In this document: piece by piece, positions 44,967 to 54,529 of the stretch | How positions within the stretch are numbered: position 1 is the stretch's first letter | Layout: each line of letters opens with the position of its first letter | Origin: Caldalkalibacillus uzonensis | GTDB lineage: Bacteria > Bacillota > Bacilli > Caldalkalibacillales > Caldalkalibacillaceae | NCBI RefSeq assembly: GCF_030814135.1 | Contig: NZ_JAUSUQ010000006.1 | Coordinates: 147,678-211,677 of the forward strand | Length of the DNA: 64,000 bases | Direction: 5' to 3' | Program-made: the position numbers and the translations under genes | The notes under the pieces: model-generated | Told to the model about the DNA's origin: nothing | What the model saw: the letters and a program-made list of their open reading frames with translations, nothing else | Databases searched by the model: none

Positions 44967-45647
44967 TTGAGCATCTATGACCAGTGGCTGAAGGTTCGGG
45001 ATAACATTGAGCGGGCCTGTGCCAGAAGCGGACGCAGCCCAGACGAGATTACGGTGGTGGCTGTGACAAAGTACATGTCTCCGGAGCAGATGCAAGAGGT
45101 GTTCAAAGCGGGGCTGGAACATATCGGTGAAAGCAAAGCACAAGATGCACTAGAGAAGTGGGAACAATTGGGTGATAAGGGAACATGGCACTTTATCGGC
45201 CATTTGCAATCGAACAAGGTCAAATATGTGATCGATAAATTCCGTTATATTCACTCTTTGGACAGGCTTTCTCTGGCCAGGGAGATTGAAAGAAGGGCCG
45301 CCCGGCATGGTGTGCGCATGCCTTGTTTTATCCAGGTCAATGTGTCAGGGGAAACCTCTAAACATGGTCTTCATCCGGATGAGGTAGAGCGGTTTGTGGA
45401 GCATTTGGCTGAGTTTAACCATATTGTTCCCATTGGCTTAATGACAATGGCCCCTTATGTGGAGGATCCTGAACAAACCAGGCCGGTGTTCAGCCGCTTA
45501 AAGGAATTGCAAATTCTTTTGCAGGACAGGAAGTACGACCATGCCCCCTTAACGGAATTGTCCATGGGAATGTCCAATGATTACCCCATTGCTGTGGAGG
45601 AAGGAGCTACTTATCTGCGGCTAGGTTCTTGTTTAATGGGCCGATAA
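44967..45647 (+). CDS. ylmE: YggS-type pyridoxal phosphate homeostasis protein (YlmE)
   Basis: A 226-residue single-barrel PLP-binding protein. The PLP lysine lies in VAVTKYMS (about residue 35), and the C-terminal phosphate loop LSMGMSNDYPIAVEEGATYLRLGS is conserved. YggS proteins buffer PLP and affect amino acid levels rather than catalyse a known reaction. The start is TTG 44967 after GAGAGGAGGATG. In most Bacillales sepF follows directly, but here only 88 bases separate ylmE from ylmG. Confidence 0.92.
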   Translation: MSIYDQWLKVRDNIERACARSGRSPDEITVVAVTKYMSPEQMQEVFKAGLEHIGESKAQDALEKWEQLGDKGTWHFIGHLQSNKVKYVIDKFRYIHSLDRLSLAREIERRAARHGVRMPCFIQVNVSGETSKHGLHPDEVERFVEHLAEFNHIVPIGLMTMAPYVEDPEQTRPVFSRLKELQILLQDRKYDHAPLTELSMGMSNDYPIAVEEGATYLRLGSCLMGR

Positions 45648-45735
45648 TCAGTATCCTATTATGGAGGGGCGCAACATACATAGTTTGACACAGGCCATTG
45701 AAACGGTGCAGCAGATTAAGAAATGAGGTGATGAA

Positions 45736-46002
45736 ATGAAATCATTTTTGATTGAATTTGTTAACACTTTTTTCTTTATCTATACGTTGATGGTGTTTAT
45801 TTACATTTTGATGTCCTGGATTCCCAATTTACGCCAGTCCGCTTTTGGTGAACTGCTGGGCAAATTTGTAGAACCGATTTTGGCCCCATTCCGCAAGATT
45901 ATTCCGCCCCTGGGCTTTATCGATATTTCTCCCATTGTTGCTTTACTTGCTTTGCGTTTTGCCAACTATGGTGCAGTGGCTTTAATCGACATGTTGTTGT
46001 AA
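45736..46002 (+). CDS. ylmG: YggT-family membrane protein YlmG
   Basis: An 88-residue protein with two membrane spans and the family motifs YILMSWIPN and VEPILAPFRKIIPPLGFIDISPIVALL. YlmG belongs to the division-linked ylm cluster; homologues influence nucleoid or septum placement, but the mechanism is not known. GAGGTGATG precedes the ATG at 45736. The ylmH start is 11 bases downstream. Confidence 0.9.
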   Translation: MKSFLIEFVNTFFFIYTLMVFIYILMSWIPNLRQSAFGELLGKFVEPILAPFRKIIPPLGFIDISPIVALLALRFANYGAVALIDMLL

Positions 46003-46012
46003 GGAGTTTGGC

Positions 46013-46786
46013 ATGGAGCATCTCAAGCAGCATTTCCGCACTGAGGAGCGCCCTTTTGTGGAGCGGATCACAGAGTGGGCTGAGCTGGTCGGTGTGCGCC
46101 ACCAGCCCCGTTTAACCCCTTTCTTAAATCCCAGGGAGCAGTTTATTATCCGCTCTGTTGTGGGCCACATCCCCGATGTGAGTGTGACATTGTGGGGCGG
46201 ATATGATCAAGCTGAACGCAAGCGGGCGCTAATCATCCCCGCTTATTGGGACGCAGGTCATAAAGAATTTCAGCTCTCTTTGTTAGCCATAGAGCACAGC
46301 CAGGCAGGGGAAATCACCCATCGTGATGTCCTCGGTTCACTTTTAGGGCTGGGCATTAAACGGGAGGTTGTGGGAGATATATTAATCACCCCGGAGACCA
46401 AGCAGGTGATTGTGGTCAAAGAGATGGAAGAGTATATCCGTCTGTACTTAACCCAAATTGGACGTCAGCGGGTCAAAATAGAAAGAGTTGAATGGTCGGC
46501 TTTGTCTGTTCCTGATGAGACTTGGGATCAGCTGACCGCTGTTGTCAGCTCCCTGCGGTTGGATGTGATCGTTGCTGAGTGTATCCGCCTGTCACGGGCC
46601 AAAGCCATGCAACTGATCAAGTCGGGCAGAGTGAAGGTTAATTGGAAAACGGAAGATCACCCTGCGGAAACAGTCAGTGAGGGTGATACGATCTCCATCA
46701 AGGGTTTTGGTCGGTTTTTATTTAAAGAGATTGACAGAAAAACCCGTAAAGATAAATTTCGCATTTACCTTGGATTTAAAAAGTGA
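46013..46786 (+). CDS. ylmH: S4-domain RNA-binding protein YlmH
   Basis: A 257-residue protein with a central domain of unknown fold and a C-terminal S4 RNA-binding domain (about residues 180-240: LRLDVIVAECIRLSRAKAMQLIKSGRVKVN). B. subtilis YlmH binds stalled large ribosomal subunits and can support C-terminal alanine tailing in ribosome rescue. It starts with ATG 46013 after AAGGAG and lies between ylmG and divIVA as usual. Confidence 0.92.
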   Translation: MEHLKQHFRTEERPFVERITEWAELVGVRHQPRLTPFLNPREQFIIRSVVGHIPDVSVTLWGGYDQAERKRALIIPAYWDAGHKEFQLSLLAIEHSQAGEITHRDVLGSLLGLGIKREVVGDILITPETKQVIVVKEMEEYIRLYLTQIGRQRVKIERVEWSALSVPDETWDQLTAVVSSLRLDVIVAECIRLSRAKAMQLIKSGRVKVNWKTEDHPAETVSEGDTISIKGFGRFLFKEIDRKTRKDKFRIYLGFKK

Positions 46787-46875
46787 TCAATGAGCAGGAT
46801 TTTTGGATATTGTGTCGAATAAGGTTAAAAAGCGCCAAGAGTGAATACAAGTAAGAATTGAAGGAGGGGCAGGGC

Positions 46876-47376
46876 ATGGGTTTAACGCCGTTGGACATTC
46901 ATAATAAAGAGTTTAAGCGCGTGTTCCGCGGTTATGATGAAGATGAAGTGAATGAGTTTTTGGACTTGGTGATCAAGGAATTTGAAATTTTAATTCGCGA
47001 AAAAAAGGAATTGGAAGAAAAAGTGGCCGAAGCCAACGAAAAGCTGAGCCACTTTAGTAACATTGAAGAAAGTTTAAGTAAAACGATCATCGTTGCCCAG
47101 GAAACGGCAGATGAAGTGAAAGCCAATGCCAAAAAAGAGGCAGAGCTGATTATTAAGGAAGCAGAAAAAAATGCGGACCGCATTATCAATGAAGCGTTGT
47201 CCAAATCACGCAAAATTGCCATGGAAGTTGAGGAATTGAAAAAACAAGCGTCCATTTTCCGCACCCGTTTCCGCACCCTGTTGGAAGCGCAACTGGAGAT
47301 GCTGGAGAATGACGATTGGGACAAGCTGGCCAAAAGTGATCTAAATGAAGTGGAAGAGCTGAGAGTATCCCGCTAA
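46876..47376 (+). CDS. divIVA: Septum and pole marker protein DivIVA
   Basis: A 166-residue coiled-coil protein. The N-terminal membrane-curvature domain LTPLDIHNKEFKRVFRGYDEDEVNEFLD is intact, with the exposed residues that insert in the membrane; long coiled coils follow (about 35-70 and 75-145). DivIVA gathers at negatively curved membrane at septa and poles, guides MinJ/MinCD and anchors the chromosome during sporulation. AGGAGGGG is 6 bases before the ATG at 46876. Confidence 0.96.
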   Translation: MGLTPLDIHNKEFKRVFRGYDEDEVNEFLDLVIKEFEILIREKKELEEKVAEANEKLSHFSNIEESLSKTIIVAQETADEVKANAKKEAELIIKEAEKNADRIINEALSKSRKIAMEVEELKKQASIFRTRFRTLLEAQLEMLENDDWDKLAKSDLNEVEELRVSR

Positions 47377-47467
47377 TGTGCTCTGCTTAGCCCAAACTAT
47401 GATGCAGCCGCCCAACTATGTCTTTCACACCGTTCCTTTCACAAACGGCTGAACTTTAAAAACGGGC

Positions 47468-47497
47468 TTGACGCGGGGTTTACTTATTCTTTATACT
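47468..47497 (+). promoter_or_regulatory. SigA promoter of ileS
   Basis: TTGACG (47468-47473), 18 bases, TATACT (47492-47497). It is about 30 bases before the T-box leader. Confidence 0.75.
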
Positions 47498-47523
47498 GCC
47501 TATAATAAAATATATATCAACAG

Positions 47524-47815
47524 AGCTGAACAACGATGAACAGGAGAGTAAATAACATCGTTTTCCCTAGCGAATCAGGGATGGTGGAAGCCTGATGAAA
47601 ACGGGTTATTGAAGATCACCTGGGAGTTGGCACGCTGAATAGAGAGTAAGCGTGACCGGGATGATTCACCTTACGAATCCAGAGTGAACGCAGCGTCTCC
47701 TGACAGAGTATAACAGTTATCATCCTTCCTTTATAACGGTGTCAGAGACTGCTTGCGTTTACTAGGGTGGTACCGCGAGCAACCTCTCGTCCCTAGATGG
47801 ATGAGAGGTTTTTTA
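47524..47815 (+). promoter_or_regulatory. Isoleucine T-box riboswitch
   Basis: A leader of about 290 bases in the 517-base gap before ileS. The T-box AGGGTGGTACCGCG is at 47764-47777. The specifier loop has AGTA on the 5' side and GAAG followed by ATC (47615-47617), an isoleucine codon. A terminator follows: AACCTCTC / GAGAGGTT then T residues (47781-47815). Uncharged tRNA-Ile would pair with ATC and with the T-box to stop the terminator forming and allow ileS transcription. Confidence 0.95.
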
Positions 47816-47893
47816 TCGTTTTAGTTTTTTATCCTTTCCCATGTCTTGTTATTCTTTCATGACAGATGAGTTTGAAACTGGAGGGATCAATCA

Positions 47894-50674
47894 ATGGATT
47901 ACCGTCAAACATTACAAGTGATGAAAACAGACTTCCCCATGCGGGCCAATTTGCCCAAGCGGGAACCGGATCTGCAAAAGTGGTGGGACGAGATCGATAT
48001 TTACCGCCAAGTGCAAGAAAGGACCAAAGGACGTCCAACCTACATCCTCCATGACGGCCCCCCTTATGCCAACGGGGACATCCATGTGGGCCATGCCCTG
48101 AACAAAGTACTGAAAGATATTGTGGTCCGCTATAAATCGATGACAGGTTACCATGCCCCATATGTGCCCGGATGGGATACCCATGGGTTGCCGATTGAAC
48201 ATGCTGTGATTAAGAACGAAAAAGTGGACCGCAAAAAAGTGGGGATCACTAAATTCAGACAGCTGTGCAAACAGTATGCTGAAAAGTATATTAACCGTCA
48301 GCGGGAGCAATTTAAACGCCTTGGGGTACGCGGAGATTGGGATAACCCCTATATTACTTTCCAGCCTGAGTATGAAGCCCGTCAAGTGAAAGTGTTTGGG
48401 GAGATGGCCAAGAAAGGATACATCTATAAAGGGTTAAAACCGGTCTATTGGTCCCCCTCTTCCGAGTCCGCACTGGCTGAAGCTGAAATTGAATATAAGG
48501 ATAAACGCTCGCCATCCATCTATGTGGCCTTTCAGGTCATAGATGGCAAGGGTAAGCTGGATGAGGACAGTGCGGTTGTGATTTGGACGACCACGCCATG
48601 GACTATTCCAGCCAACTTGGCCATTGCGTTGCACCCCGAATTTGATTATGCACTGGTTCGTGTCAAGGGACACAAATATCTGGTGGCCAAGGGGCTTTTG
48701 GAGCAGCTGCAACAAGAGCTGGAATGGGACGGGTATGAGTTCTTGAACACCTTCAAAGGTGCAGAACTGGAACATGTGCTCACACGCCACCCGCTGTATG
48801 ACCGGGAATCCCCCCTGATTTTGGGTGAGCATGTCACGTTGGAATCTGGCACCGGCTGTGTGCATACCGCTCCGGGACATGGGGAAGAGGACTTTTATGT
48901 GGGACAGCAATACAACTTGGGAGTTTTAAGCCCTATTGATGACCGCGGATACTTTACCGAAGAAGCACCTGGATTTGAAGGCTTGTTCTATGATGATGCC
49001 AATAAAGTAATCACCCAAAAACTGGATGAAGCAGGTGCCTTACTTAAGTTGTCCTTTATTACGCACTCCTATCCCCATGATTGGCGCAGCAAAAAGCCGG
49101 TTATTTTCCGGGCCACAGAGCAATGGTTCGCCTCCATTGACGGTTTCCGTGAAAAAATGCTGGAGGAAATCAAGAAAGTCAAGTGGGTGCCGGCCTGGGG
49201 CGAGACCCGCATATACAATATGGTCCGGGACCGGGGTGACTGGTGTATATCCCGCCAGCGGGTATGGGGTGTGCCTATTCCGATTTTCTATTGTCAGGAC
49301 TGCCAAAAAGAGATTATTACAGATGAAACCATTGAGCACATTTCAAACGTCTTTCTTCACGAAGGTTCTGATGCCTGGTATGAGAAAGATGAACAAGCGC
49401 TGTTGCCGGAAGGATTTAAGTGCCCGCACTGCGGCTCATCCTCCTTTACGAAAGAGACAGACACAATGGATGTCTGGTTTGACTCCGGCTCTTCCCATGA
49501 GGCAGTGCTGAAACAAAGGGAGGACCTCTCCTGGCCAGCAGACTTATATCTGGAAGGAACCGACCAATCCCGCGGTTGGTTCAACTCATCACTGTCCACT
49601 TCAGTGGCCGTGAACGGTCGGGCTCCGTACAAAACAGTGTTGGGCCATGGTTTCACCTTGGACGGAGAGGGACGCAAAATGTCCAAATCGCTGGGCAATG
49701 TGATTGTGCCCCAAAAAGTGATGGATCAGCTTGGCGCCGACATCCTGCGCTTGTGGGTCTCTTCCGTGGAATATACACAGGACGTGCGCATCTCCGATGA
49801 GATACTGAAACAAATTGCCGAGGTGTACCGTAAAATCCGCAATACCTTACGCTTTATGCTGGGTAACCTGGCCGACTATGATCCACAGCAGGACCGGGTC
49901 AATATGGAGGAGTGGTCGGAACTGGACCATTTCATTATGCTGAAGGCGCAAAAGGTGCTGAAGCGGGTTCGGCAAGCCTATGAGGACTTCCAATTTCACA
50001 ATGTGTATACGACCATCCACAACTTCTGCACCATTGAATTAAGCGCCTTTTACCTGGATGTCTCCAAAGACTTGCTGTATACGGAGCCTGCTCAGGCCAA
50101 AGCACGCCGGGCTACACAAACGGTGATGTATGATATCTTAACCATGCTGGTCAAATTGCTGACGCCGATTATGCCGCACACCACCGAGGAAGTGTGGAGA
50201 TATATCCCTGGCGTCCAGGAAGAAAGCGTTCAGCTGACAGACTTTCCGGAAGTGGATCCAACTTACTTTAATGAGGACTTGGAACAAAAGTGGAATGCCT
50301 TTATGAAAGCCAGGGACGAAGTACTCAAAGCCCTGGAAGTGGCCCGTAAAGAAAAAGTGATTGGTTCATCATTGGGAGCCAAGGTTCATCTCTATCCGAA
50401 CAAAGAAAACTTCCAGTTATTAAAGCAGTTCGATCAGCTGGACAAATTGTTTATCGTGTCTCAGGTTGAGCTGTATGATGAGCAAACTCCCGCCCATGAA
50501 CAGGCACTAGGCTTAGAAGGCATGAAGGTATATATCCAGCCGGCTGAAGGTGAGAAATGTGAACGCTGCTGGGTAATCACCCCTGAACGTGGACAGGATG
50601 AGAAACACCCCACGCTTTGCCCGCGCTGTACCAGCATTGTCAACGAGCACTACCAACACCTTATGAAAGCGTAA
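47894..50674 (+). CDS. ileS: Isoleucyl-tRNA synthetase
   Basis: A 926-residue class I synthetase. HIGH reads H64-VGH67 in [20 protein letters not shown] starts at Lys595 ([10 protein letters not shown]). The editing domain ([18 protein letters not shown]) and the C-terminal zinc site (CERCW...CPRC) are present. The C-terminal zinc finger marks the bacterial IleS1-type enzyme. GGAGGG precedes the ATG at 47894. Expression is governed by the T-box upstream. Confidence 0.98.
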   Translation: MDYRQTLQVMKTDFPMRANLPKREPDLQKWWDEIDIYRQVQERTKGRPTYILHDGPPYANGDIHVGHALNKVLKDIVVRYKSMTGYHAPYVPGWDTHGLPIEHAVIKNEKVDRKKVGITKFRQLCKQYAEKYINRQREQFKRLGVRGDWDNPYITFQPEYEARQVKVFGEMAKKGYIYKGLKPVYWSPSSESALAEAEIEYKDKRSPSIYVAFQVIDGKGKLDEDSAVVIWTTTPWTIPANLAIALHPEFDYALVRVKGHKYLVAKGLLEQLQQELEWDGYEFLNTFKGAELEHVLTRHPLYDRESPLILGEHVTLESGTGCVHTAPGHGEEDFYVGQQYNLGVLSPIDDRGYFTEEAPGFEGLFYDDANKVITQKLDEAGALLKLSFITHSYPHDWRSKKPVIFRATEQWFASIDGFREKMLEEIKKVKWVPAWGETRIYNMVRDRGDWCISRQRVWGVPIPIFYCQDCQKEIITDETIEHISNVFLHEGSDAWYEKDEQALLPEGFKCPHCGSSSFTKETDTMDVWFDSGSSHEAVLKQREDLSWPADLYLEGTDQSRGWFNSSLSTSVAVNGRAPYKTVLGHGFTLDGEGRKMSKSLGNVIVPQKVMDQLGADILRLWVSSVEYTQDVRISDEILKQIAEVYRKIRNTLRFMLGNLADYDPQQDRVNMEEWSELDHFIMLKAQKVLKRVRQAYEDFQFHNVYTTIHNFCTIELSAFYLDVSKDLLYTEPAQAKARRATQTVMYDILTMLVKLLTPIMPHTTEEVWRYIPGVQEESVQLTDFPEVDPTYFNEDLEQKWNAFMKARDEVLKALEVARKEKVIGSSLGAKVHLYPNKENFQLLKQFDQLDKLFIVSQVELYDEQTPAHEQALGLEGMKVYIQPAEGEKCERCWVITPERGQDEKHPTLCPRCTSIVNEHYQHLMKA

Positions 50675-50684
50675 AAGACAACCT

Positions 50685-50716
50685 GGCTTCGCCAAGCTAA
50701 GGGCGATGGCGAAGCC
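50685..50716 (+). repeat. Perfect 9-bp inverted repeat after ileS
   Basis: GGCTTCGCC (50685-50693) pairs with GGCGAAGCC (50708-50716) across a 14-base loop. No T-run follows, so on its own it would be a weak terminator; it may stabilise the 3' end of the ileS message. Confidence 0.5.
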
Positions 50717-50754
50717 TATGTTCTCTCTTGCTTAACCTGGTCAGAAATTTATGT

Positions 50755-50803
50755 TATAATAATATTACTGAACTAAGTGCTTTTATAGCACTTAGTTCTT
50801 TTT
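50755..50803 (+). promoter_or_regulatory. Extended -10 promoter element directly before a strong terminator
   Basis: TGTTATAAT (TATAAT at 50755-50760) is a good extended -10. From 50770 to 50798 a perfect 12-bp stem GAACTAAGTGCT / AGCACTTAGTTC with a 5-base loop is followed by TTTTT. The terminator can end ileS transcripts. If the -10 is active, it would make an RNA of only about 35-40 bases. Confidence 0.6.
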
Positions 50804-50811
50804 GCGGCCAA

Positions 50812-50845
50812 TTGTCAAACAAATGTAACAATTATAATGGTTACA
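50812..50845 (+). promoter_or_regulatory. Candidate promoter and palindromic operator for the FbpB-like gene
   Basis: A 22-bp dyad has arms TGTAAC (50824-50829) and GTTACA (50840-50845) and matches its own complement at 20 of 22 positions. TATAAT (50833-50838) lies in its centre, with TTGTCA (50812-50817) 15 bases upstream. A repressor on the dyad would block the promoter. It does not match the Fur box I know. Confidence 0.5.
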
Positions 50846-50952
50846 AACTAAAAAAATAGGGTAAAATAATAAGTGAAAAGGGTCACAATGATCCAAGGGT
50901 AAATATCTGACTAATCCTACTTGACATAAAAAAATAAAAAGAGGTGATGCAC

Positions 50953-51084
50953 ATGCGCCGTACCAGAAAAATTACTCTGGAAGAGCTGATCAAAGAGAAC
51001 AAAGATCTGCTCCTAAATGATAAAAAAGAGTTAGAAAAAATCGAAAAGCGCCTGGAAGAAAAGCATGTAAAAAATTTGTACTAA
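50953..51084 (+). CDS. FbpB-like small basic protein
   Basis: A 43-residue charged protein: MRRTRKITLEELIKENKD, then LLLNDKKELEKIEKRLEEKH. The pattern of a basic N-terminus, E-L-x-x-E-N-K and E-K-I-E-x-R-x-E-E-K matches the Fur-regulated basic protein B family. FbpB in B. subtilis is thought to help the small RNA FsrA repress iron-rich proteins when iron is scarce. Many paralogues exist without known role. GAGGTGATG precedes the ATG at 50953. It stands alone, between the dyad promoter region and a bidirectional terminator. Confidence 0.7.
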   Translation: MRRTRKITLEELIKENKDLLLNDKKELEKIEKRLEEKHVKNLY

Positions 51085-51163
51085 TTAAGACAACCAATTG
51101 CAGTCATTAATTCAATGTCTGTTGGCCAATGCTTAACAAGTGTAAACAGTGGTATACACGTAT

Positions 51164-51198
51164 AAAGAGTAGGCGGGGAAGAGTCCCGCCTACTCTTT
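51164..51198. terminator. Bidirectional terminator between the FbpB-like gene and the TRAP permease
   Basis: AAAGAGTAGGCGGG pairs perfectly with CCCGCCTACTCTTT around a 6-7 base loop; both sides end T-rich. Confidence 0.9.
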
Positions 51199-51207
51199 AG
51201 ATTTTCA

Positions 51208-53196
51208 TTAAGTTTGCTGTGGTTCAACCTGCTTATTGTTAAGGCCGGAGTCATCGGCACGTTGTTTCTGGATGAACCAGATCAGGGCAATAAGCACCAA
51301 TCCGGCTAAGTCCACCCATTTATTGGGGGAAATGAGTAACAGTCCCGCTACAAATAAGATGATACGCTCCCAAACATAGGCGCGGCGAATCAGATAACCC
51401 ATTAAAGCACTGCTGATCCCGACCATCCCAAACAGTGCAGTGAGCACAGCAAGTGCTAATAATAATGGTGTATAGTCGATCAGAATGAGCATGGGATTAA
51501 AGACAAAAATGTAAGGAATGATGTATGCTGCTACAGCCAGTTTGACCGCTGTTACTCCTGTCATAAACGGATTGGAGCGGGCGATACCTGAACCTGCGTA
51601 TGCGGCAAGACAGACAGGTGGTGTAATGTCAGCCACAATGCCAAAGTAGAACACAAACAAGTGTGCGGCAAGCACAGGTACAGCAAAGTCAGGATGACTC
51701 ACTAAGGCGGGTGCAGCAATGGAAGCGGTGACCACATAGTTAGCCGTGGTCGGCAGCCCCATGCCCAGCAGGATGCAAGCAAACATGGTATAGATTAAGG
51801 TCAAGAACAGAACACCGCCGGACAGATTGATAATCCCACCGGCTATTTTGCCTCCCAATCCTGTGATCACAACGATTCCGGCAATAATCCCAGCGGTCGC
51901 ACAAGCCGCGATCACGGGTAAAGCAACCCGTGCCCCTTGCTCCAACGTTTCTAATATATCCCTAAATGAAAAGCGAGTTTCCTTTCTAAAGAAACTGAGC
52001 ACAAATGCGGTGGCAATACCCACCAGGGCTGCACGAATAGGTGAGAAGCCCATCAGTAATGTGCTAAAGATCAGCACCAAGGGCAAAATCATATAGCCGC
52101 GGCGCAAGATCACTTCTTTAATATCTGGTAACAGTTCTTTGGGCAGGCCTTTAATGCCCAGCCTTTTGGACTCGAAGTGCACACCCATAAACACACCGGT
52201 GAAATAAAGCAAAGCAGGAATCAGGGCAGCCAGCATGACCTGACTGTAGGGGATGCGAGTGTACTCAGCCAGCAAGAAGGCAGCAGCACCCATAATCGGG
52301 GGCATTAATTGGCCGCCTGTGGAGGCCGAAGCTTCTGCAGCTGCTGCAAACTCCGGTTTAAACCCCGATTTTTTCATCATAGGGATGGTAAAGGATCCCG
52401 AACTGACCGTATTGGCTACGGAACTTCCTGTTACTGTTCCTTGTAAAGCACTAGCTGCTACAGCTGCCTTCGCTGTTCCCCCTGTATATCGGCCAGTGGC
52501 AGCAAAGGCCAAATCATTGAAGAACTGGCCAATCCCTGTCTTGATCAGCAGCACGCCAAAAAAGAGGAACAGGAAGATAAACTTAGACGACACTTGAATA
52601 GGTGTACCGAAAATAGCTTCTGTACTAAAGTATAATCGTATTACCAGATTTTCCCATGTAAAGCCGCGATGGGGAAAGAAAGGCATTTGCTGGCCGTACA
52701 AGGCATAAATCATAAACAGCGTGGCTATAACGACGATCGGCAAGCCGACACAGCGGCGTGTGGCTTCCAGAACGAGCAGAACCCCAAGTGTCGCCACAAT
52801 AATATCCAGCTCAGTTGCATTGCCTCTAGGGATACGAACTGTTAACTCATCGAGAAAGAAAGCAAAATAATAGCCAACAAAGAGAGAGGTGAAAGCCAGT
52901 ATGACATCGTACCAGGGGACACTTTTTTGTTTGCGCTGTATTCCTTTTTTCACAGGATACAAAAGAAAGATGAGACCCAAAGCCGTTCCCACGTGGATCG
53001 CCCCCTGCATCTGAGAGCGCAGGATGCCAAATGAAGCTGTATACAGATGGAACAACGTCAGTGAAATGGCTAAAAAAGAGACAACCCAAGCCCACTTTCC
53101 TAATTTTTTGCGGTAAGCACTTTCCCGGTCATATTTTTCCAAGAGGGAGTCATCCTGGGTTTGGTTCTGCGTTTGAGTTGTATCTTGTTTAGTCAT
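51208..53196 (-). CDS. TRAP transporter fused permease (4TM/12TM)
   Basis: A 662-residue membrane protein with about 16-18 spans, in which the small (DctQ-like) and large (DctM-like) TRAP permease subunits are one chain. The segment GTVTGSSVANTVSSGSFTIPMMKKSGF and GGQLMPPIMGAAAFLLAEY are typical of TAXI-type TRAP permeases. It uses a sodium or proton gradient to import a substrate handed over by the lipoprotein made by the neighbouring gene. AAGGTGGTG lies 9 bases before the ATG at 53196; the codons further upstream lie in that site. Substrates of TAXI systems are mostly unknown; some take glutamate or other dicarboxylates. Confidence 0.9.
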   Translation of the reverse strand: MTKQDTTQTQNQTQDDSLLEKYDRESAYRKKLGKWAWVVSFLAISLTLFHLYTASFGILRSQMQGAIHVGTALGLIFLLYPVKKGIQRKQKSVPWYDVILAFTSLFVGYYFAFFLDELTVRIPRGNATELDIIVATLGVLLVLEATRRCVGLPIVVIATLFMIYALYGQQMPFFPHRGFTWENLVIRLYFSTEAIFGTPIQVSSKFIFLFLFFGVLLIKTGIGQFFNDLAFAATGRYTGGTAKAAVAASALQGTVTGSSVANTVSSGSFTIPMMKKSGFKPEFAAAAEASASTGGQLMPPIMGAAAFLLAEYTRIPYSQVMLAALIPALLYFTGVFMGVHFESKRLGIKGLPKELLPDIKEVILRRGYMILPLVLIFSTLLMGFSPIRAALVGIATAFVLSFFRKETRFSFRDILETLEQGARVALPVIAACATAGIIAGIVVITGLGGKIAGGIINLSGGVLFLTLIYTMFACILLGMGLPTTANYVVTASIAAPALVSHPDFAVPVLAAHLFVFYFGIVADITPPVCLAAYAGSGIARSNPFMTGVTAVKLAVAAYIIPYIFVFNPMLILIDYTPLLLALAVLTALFGMVGISSALMGYLIRRAYVWERIILFVAGLLLISPNKWVDLAGLVLIALIWFIQKQRADDSGLNNKQVEPQQT

Positions 53197-53248
53197 AAAG
53201 GAAGTCACCACCTTGATTTAATAAGGCAATCAATCAGATAAGCCAATC

Positions 53249-53279
53249 AAGGGGCCAAACACACTGTGCCTGGCCCCTT
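53249..53279 (-). terminator. Hairpin between the TAXI lipoprotein and permease genes
   Basis: On the minus strand AAGGGGCCA pairs with TGGCCCCTT around a 13-base loop, followed by a weak T stretch. Partial termination here would give more binding protein than permease, as is usual for such operons. Confidence 0.65.
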
Positions 53280-53309
53280 TCATCTGTGTTGCGTGTCTTG
53301 TATACCTAT

Positions 53310-54335
53310 TTAATCTAAAACACCTTGTTCTTGATAATATCTTTCAGCACCCGGATGGATCGGCAGTCCATCAGAACCTAATAGGGCATTTTCAAGTGTG
53401 GTGTGGTCTGATTGAGGATGAGTGTTCTCATCAGCATGCTCAATCATGACACGCGCCAACTCATAGGCAAGGTCGTCGTTAACCTTATCTGTATTAGCCA
53501 CCAAAACGGCATAGGCGGAAACCACGGTCACGTCCTCATCAATCCAATTATAGGTTCCGGCCGGGATGGTGTAGGCTTCATAGCCGCTGTTTGCTTCGAT
53601 ATATTCAAGGGCCTCAGCAGAAATCTCCAGAAGCTTCACATCACCGGCAGAAGCTTGCAGTTCCTCAATGCCTGCATTGGGCAAACCAAGCAAGCCAAAG
53701 GAAGCATCTATGGTATTGTCTTGAAGACGGTCTCTGGCAGCACCAAAATCCTCTTGGAACGCTTCATAATCGCCATCTTCAAGACCGTAGGCTTCCAGTA
53801 CCAGTTTGGCCACAGCCTGGGTTCCGCTTCCCGCAGGTCCAATGGCCACCCGTTTGCCGCGCAGATCTTCAATGCTTTCAATCCCACTGCCTTCACGGAC
53901 CACAATTTGCAATACTTCAGGATAAATATGGCCGATGAAAGCGAAATTGGTAATAGCACCGTCAGCAAACTCACCTTCACCATTGTAGGCTTCCAGAGCA
54001 GGAATGTGTACTGTCATACCCAAGTCAAACTCACCTGTGCCGATTTTGGACAGGTTCTCCACAGAAGCACCGGAAGCTACAGCGTCAAAATTAGCATCAA
54101 TGTGATTGTTCCATACATTAACCATTTCTTGTCCTAAGGGATAATAGGTCCCTCCAGTACTACCGGTTCCCATCACATAATATCCGTCAGTACCTTCTTG
54201 GGGTGCTTCTTCAGTAGCATCGCCATTGCCTTCTGCTTCAGGCTCCTGACCATCGTCTTGGGCAGCTCCACAGGCAGCCAAGACTAAGGCCAAAGCAAGG
54301 AGTAAGGCAAGCAAGCCAAACTTTCTGTTCTTCAT
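53310..54335 (-). CDS. TAXI-family TRAP solute-binding lipoprotein
   Basis: A 341-residue lipoprotein. The signal peptide (MKNRKFGLLALLLALALVL) ends at the lipobox LAAC; an acidic linker follows (residues 25-50). The binding domain starts YVMGTGSTGGTYYPLGQEM, the hallmark of the TAXI branch, and contains LRGKRVAIGPAGSGTQ and FGLLGLPNAGIEEL. It binds the substrate outside the membrane and delivers it to the fused permease. It is first in its operon, and divergent from the aminotransferase gene. Confidence 0.92.
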   Translation of the reverse strand: MKNRKFGLLALLLALALVLAACGAAQDDGQEPEAEGNGDATEEAPQEGTDGYYVMGTGSTGGTYYPLGQEMVNVWNNHIDANFDAVASGASVENLSKIGTGEFDLGMTVHIPALEAYNGEGEFADGAITNFAFIGHIYPEVLQIVVREGSGIESIEDLRGKRVAIGPAGSGTQAVAKLVLEAYGLEDGDYEAFQEDFGAARDRLQDNTIDASFGLLGLPNAGIEELQASAGDVKLLEISAEALEYIEANSGYEAYTIPAGTYNWIDEDVTVVSAYAVLVANTDKVNDDLAYELARVMIEHADENTHPQSDHTTLENALLGSDGLPIHPGAERYYQEQGVLD

Positions 54336-54360
54336 AGACAGAATTCCCCCTTGTTTATAT

Positions 54361-54388
54361 TATTTTAACCCCTTTACGATTCAGGCCA
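54361..54388 (-). promoter_or_regulatory. Likely promoter of the TRAP operon
   Basis: Minus strand: TTGGCC (54383-54388), 16 bases, TAAAAT (54361-54366). It lies 26 bases before the start of the lipoprotein gene. Confidence 0.45.
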
Positions 54389-54529
54389 ACCAGGTTCCGG
54401 TATGTATGGAGTTCTGAATAGTAAAGGAGTTATTCCCTCTTTTATTACCCGTTCGTTTTGCTAAGTAAACTTGGACAGCAAGAAACTTTCCCTTGCGACC
54501 AACATCATCATACCACACATTTTTCATAT

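Noticed and set aside
45661..45726. 21-codon frame between ylmE and ylmG
   Set aside because: It has no ribosome site, no resemblance to SepF and is too short to judge. Its end merges with the ylmG ribosome site.
50921..50926. TTGACA just before the FbpB-like gene, considered as its -35
   Set aside because: A -10 at the proper distance would fall on the ribosome site and start codon region, so it cannot drive this gene.
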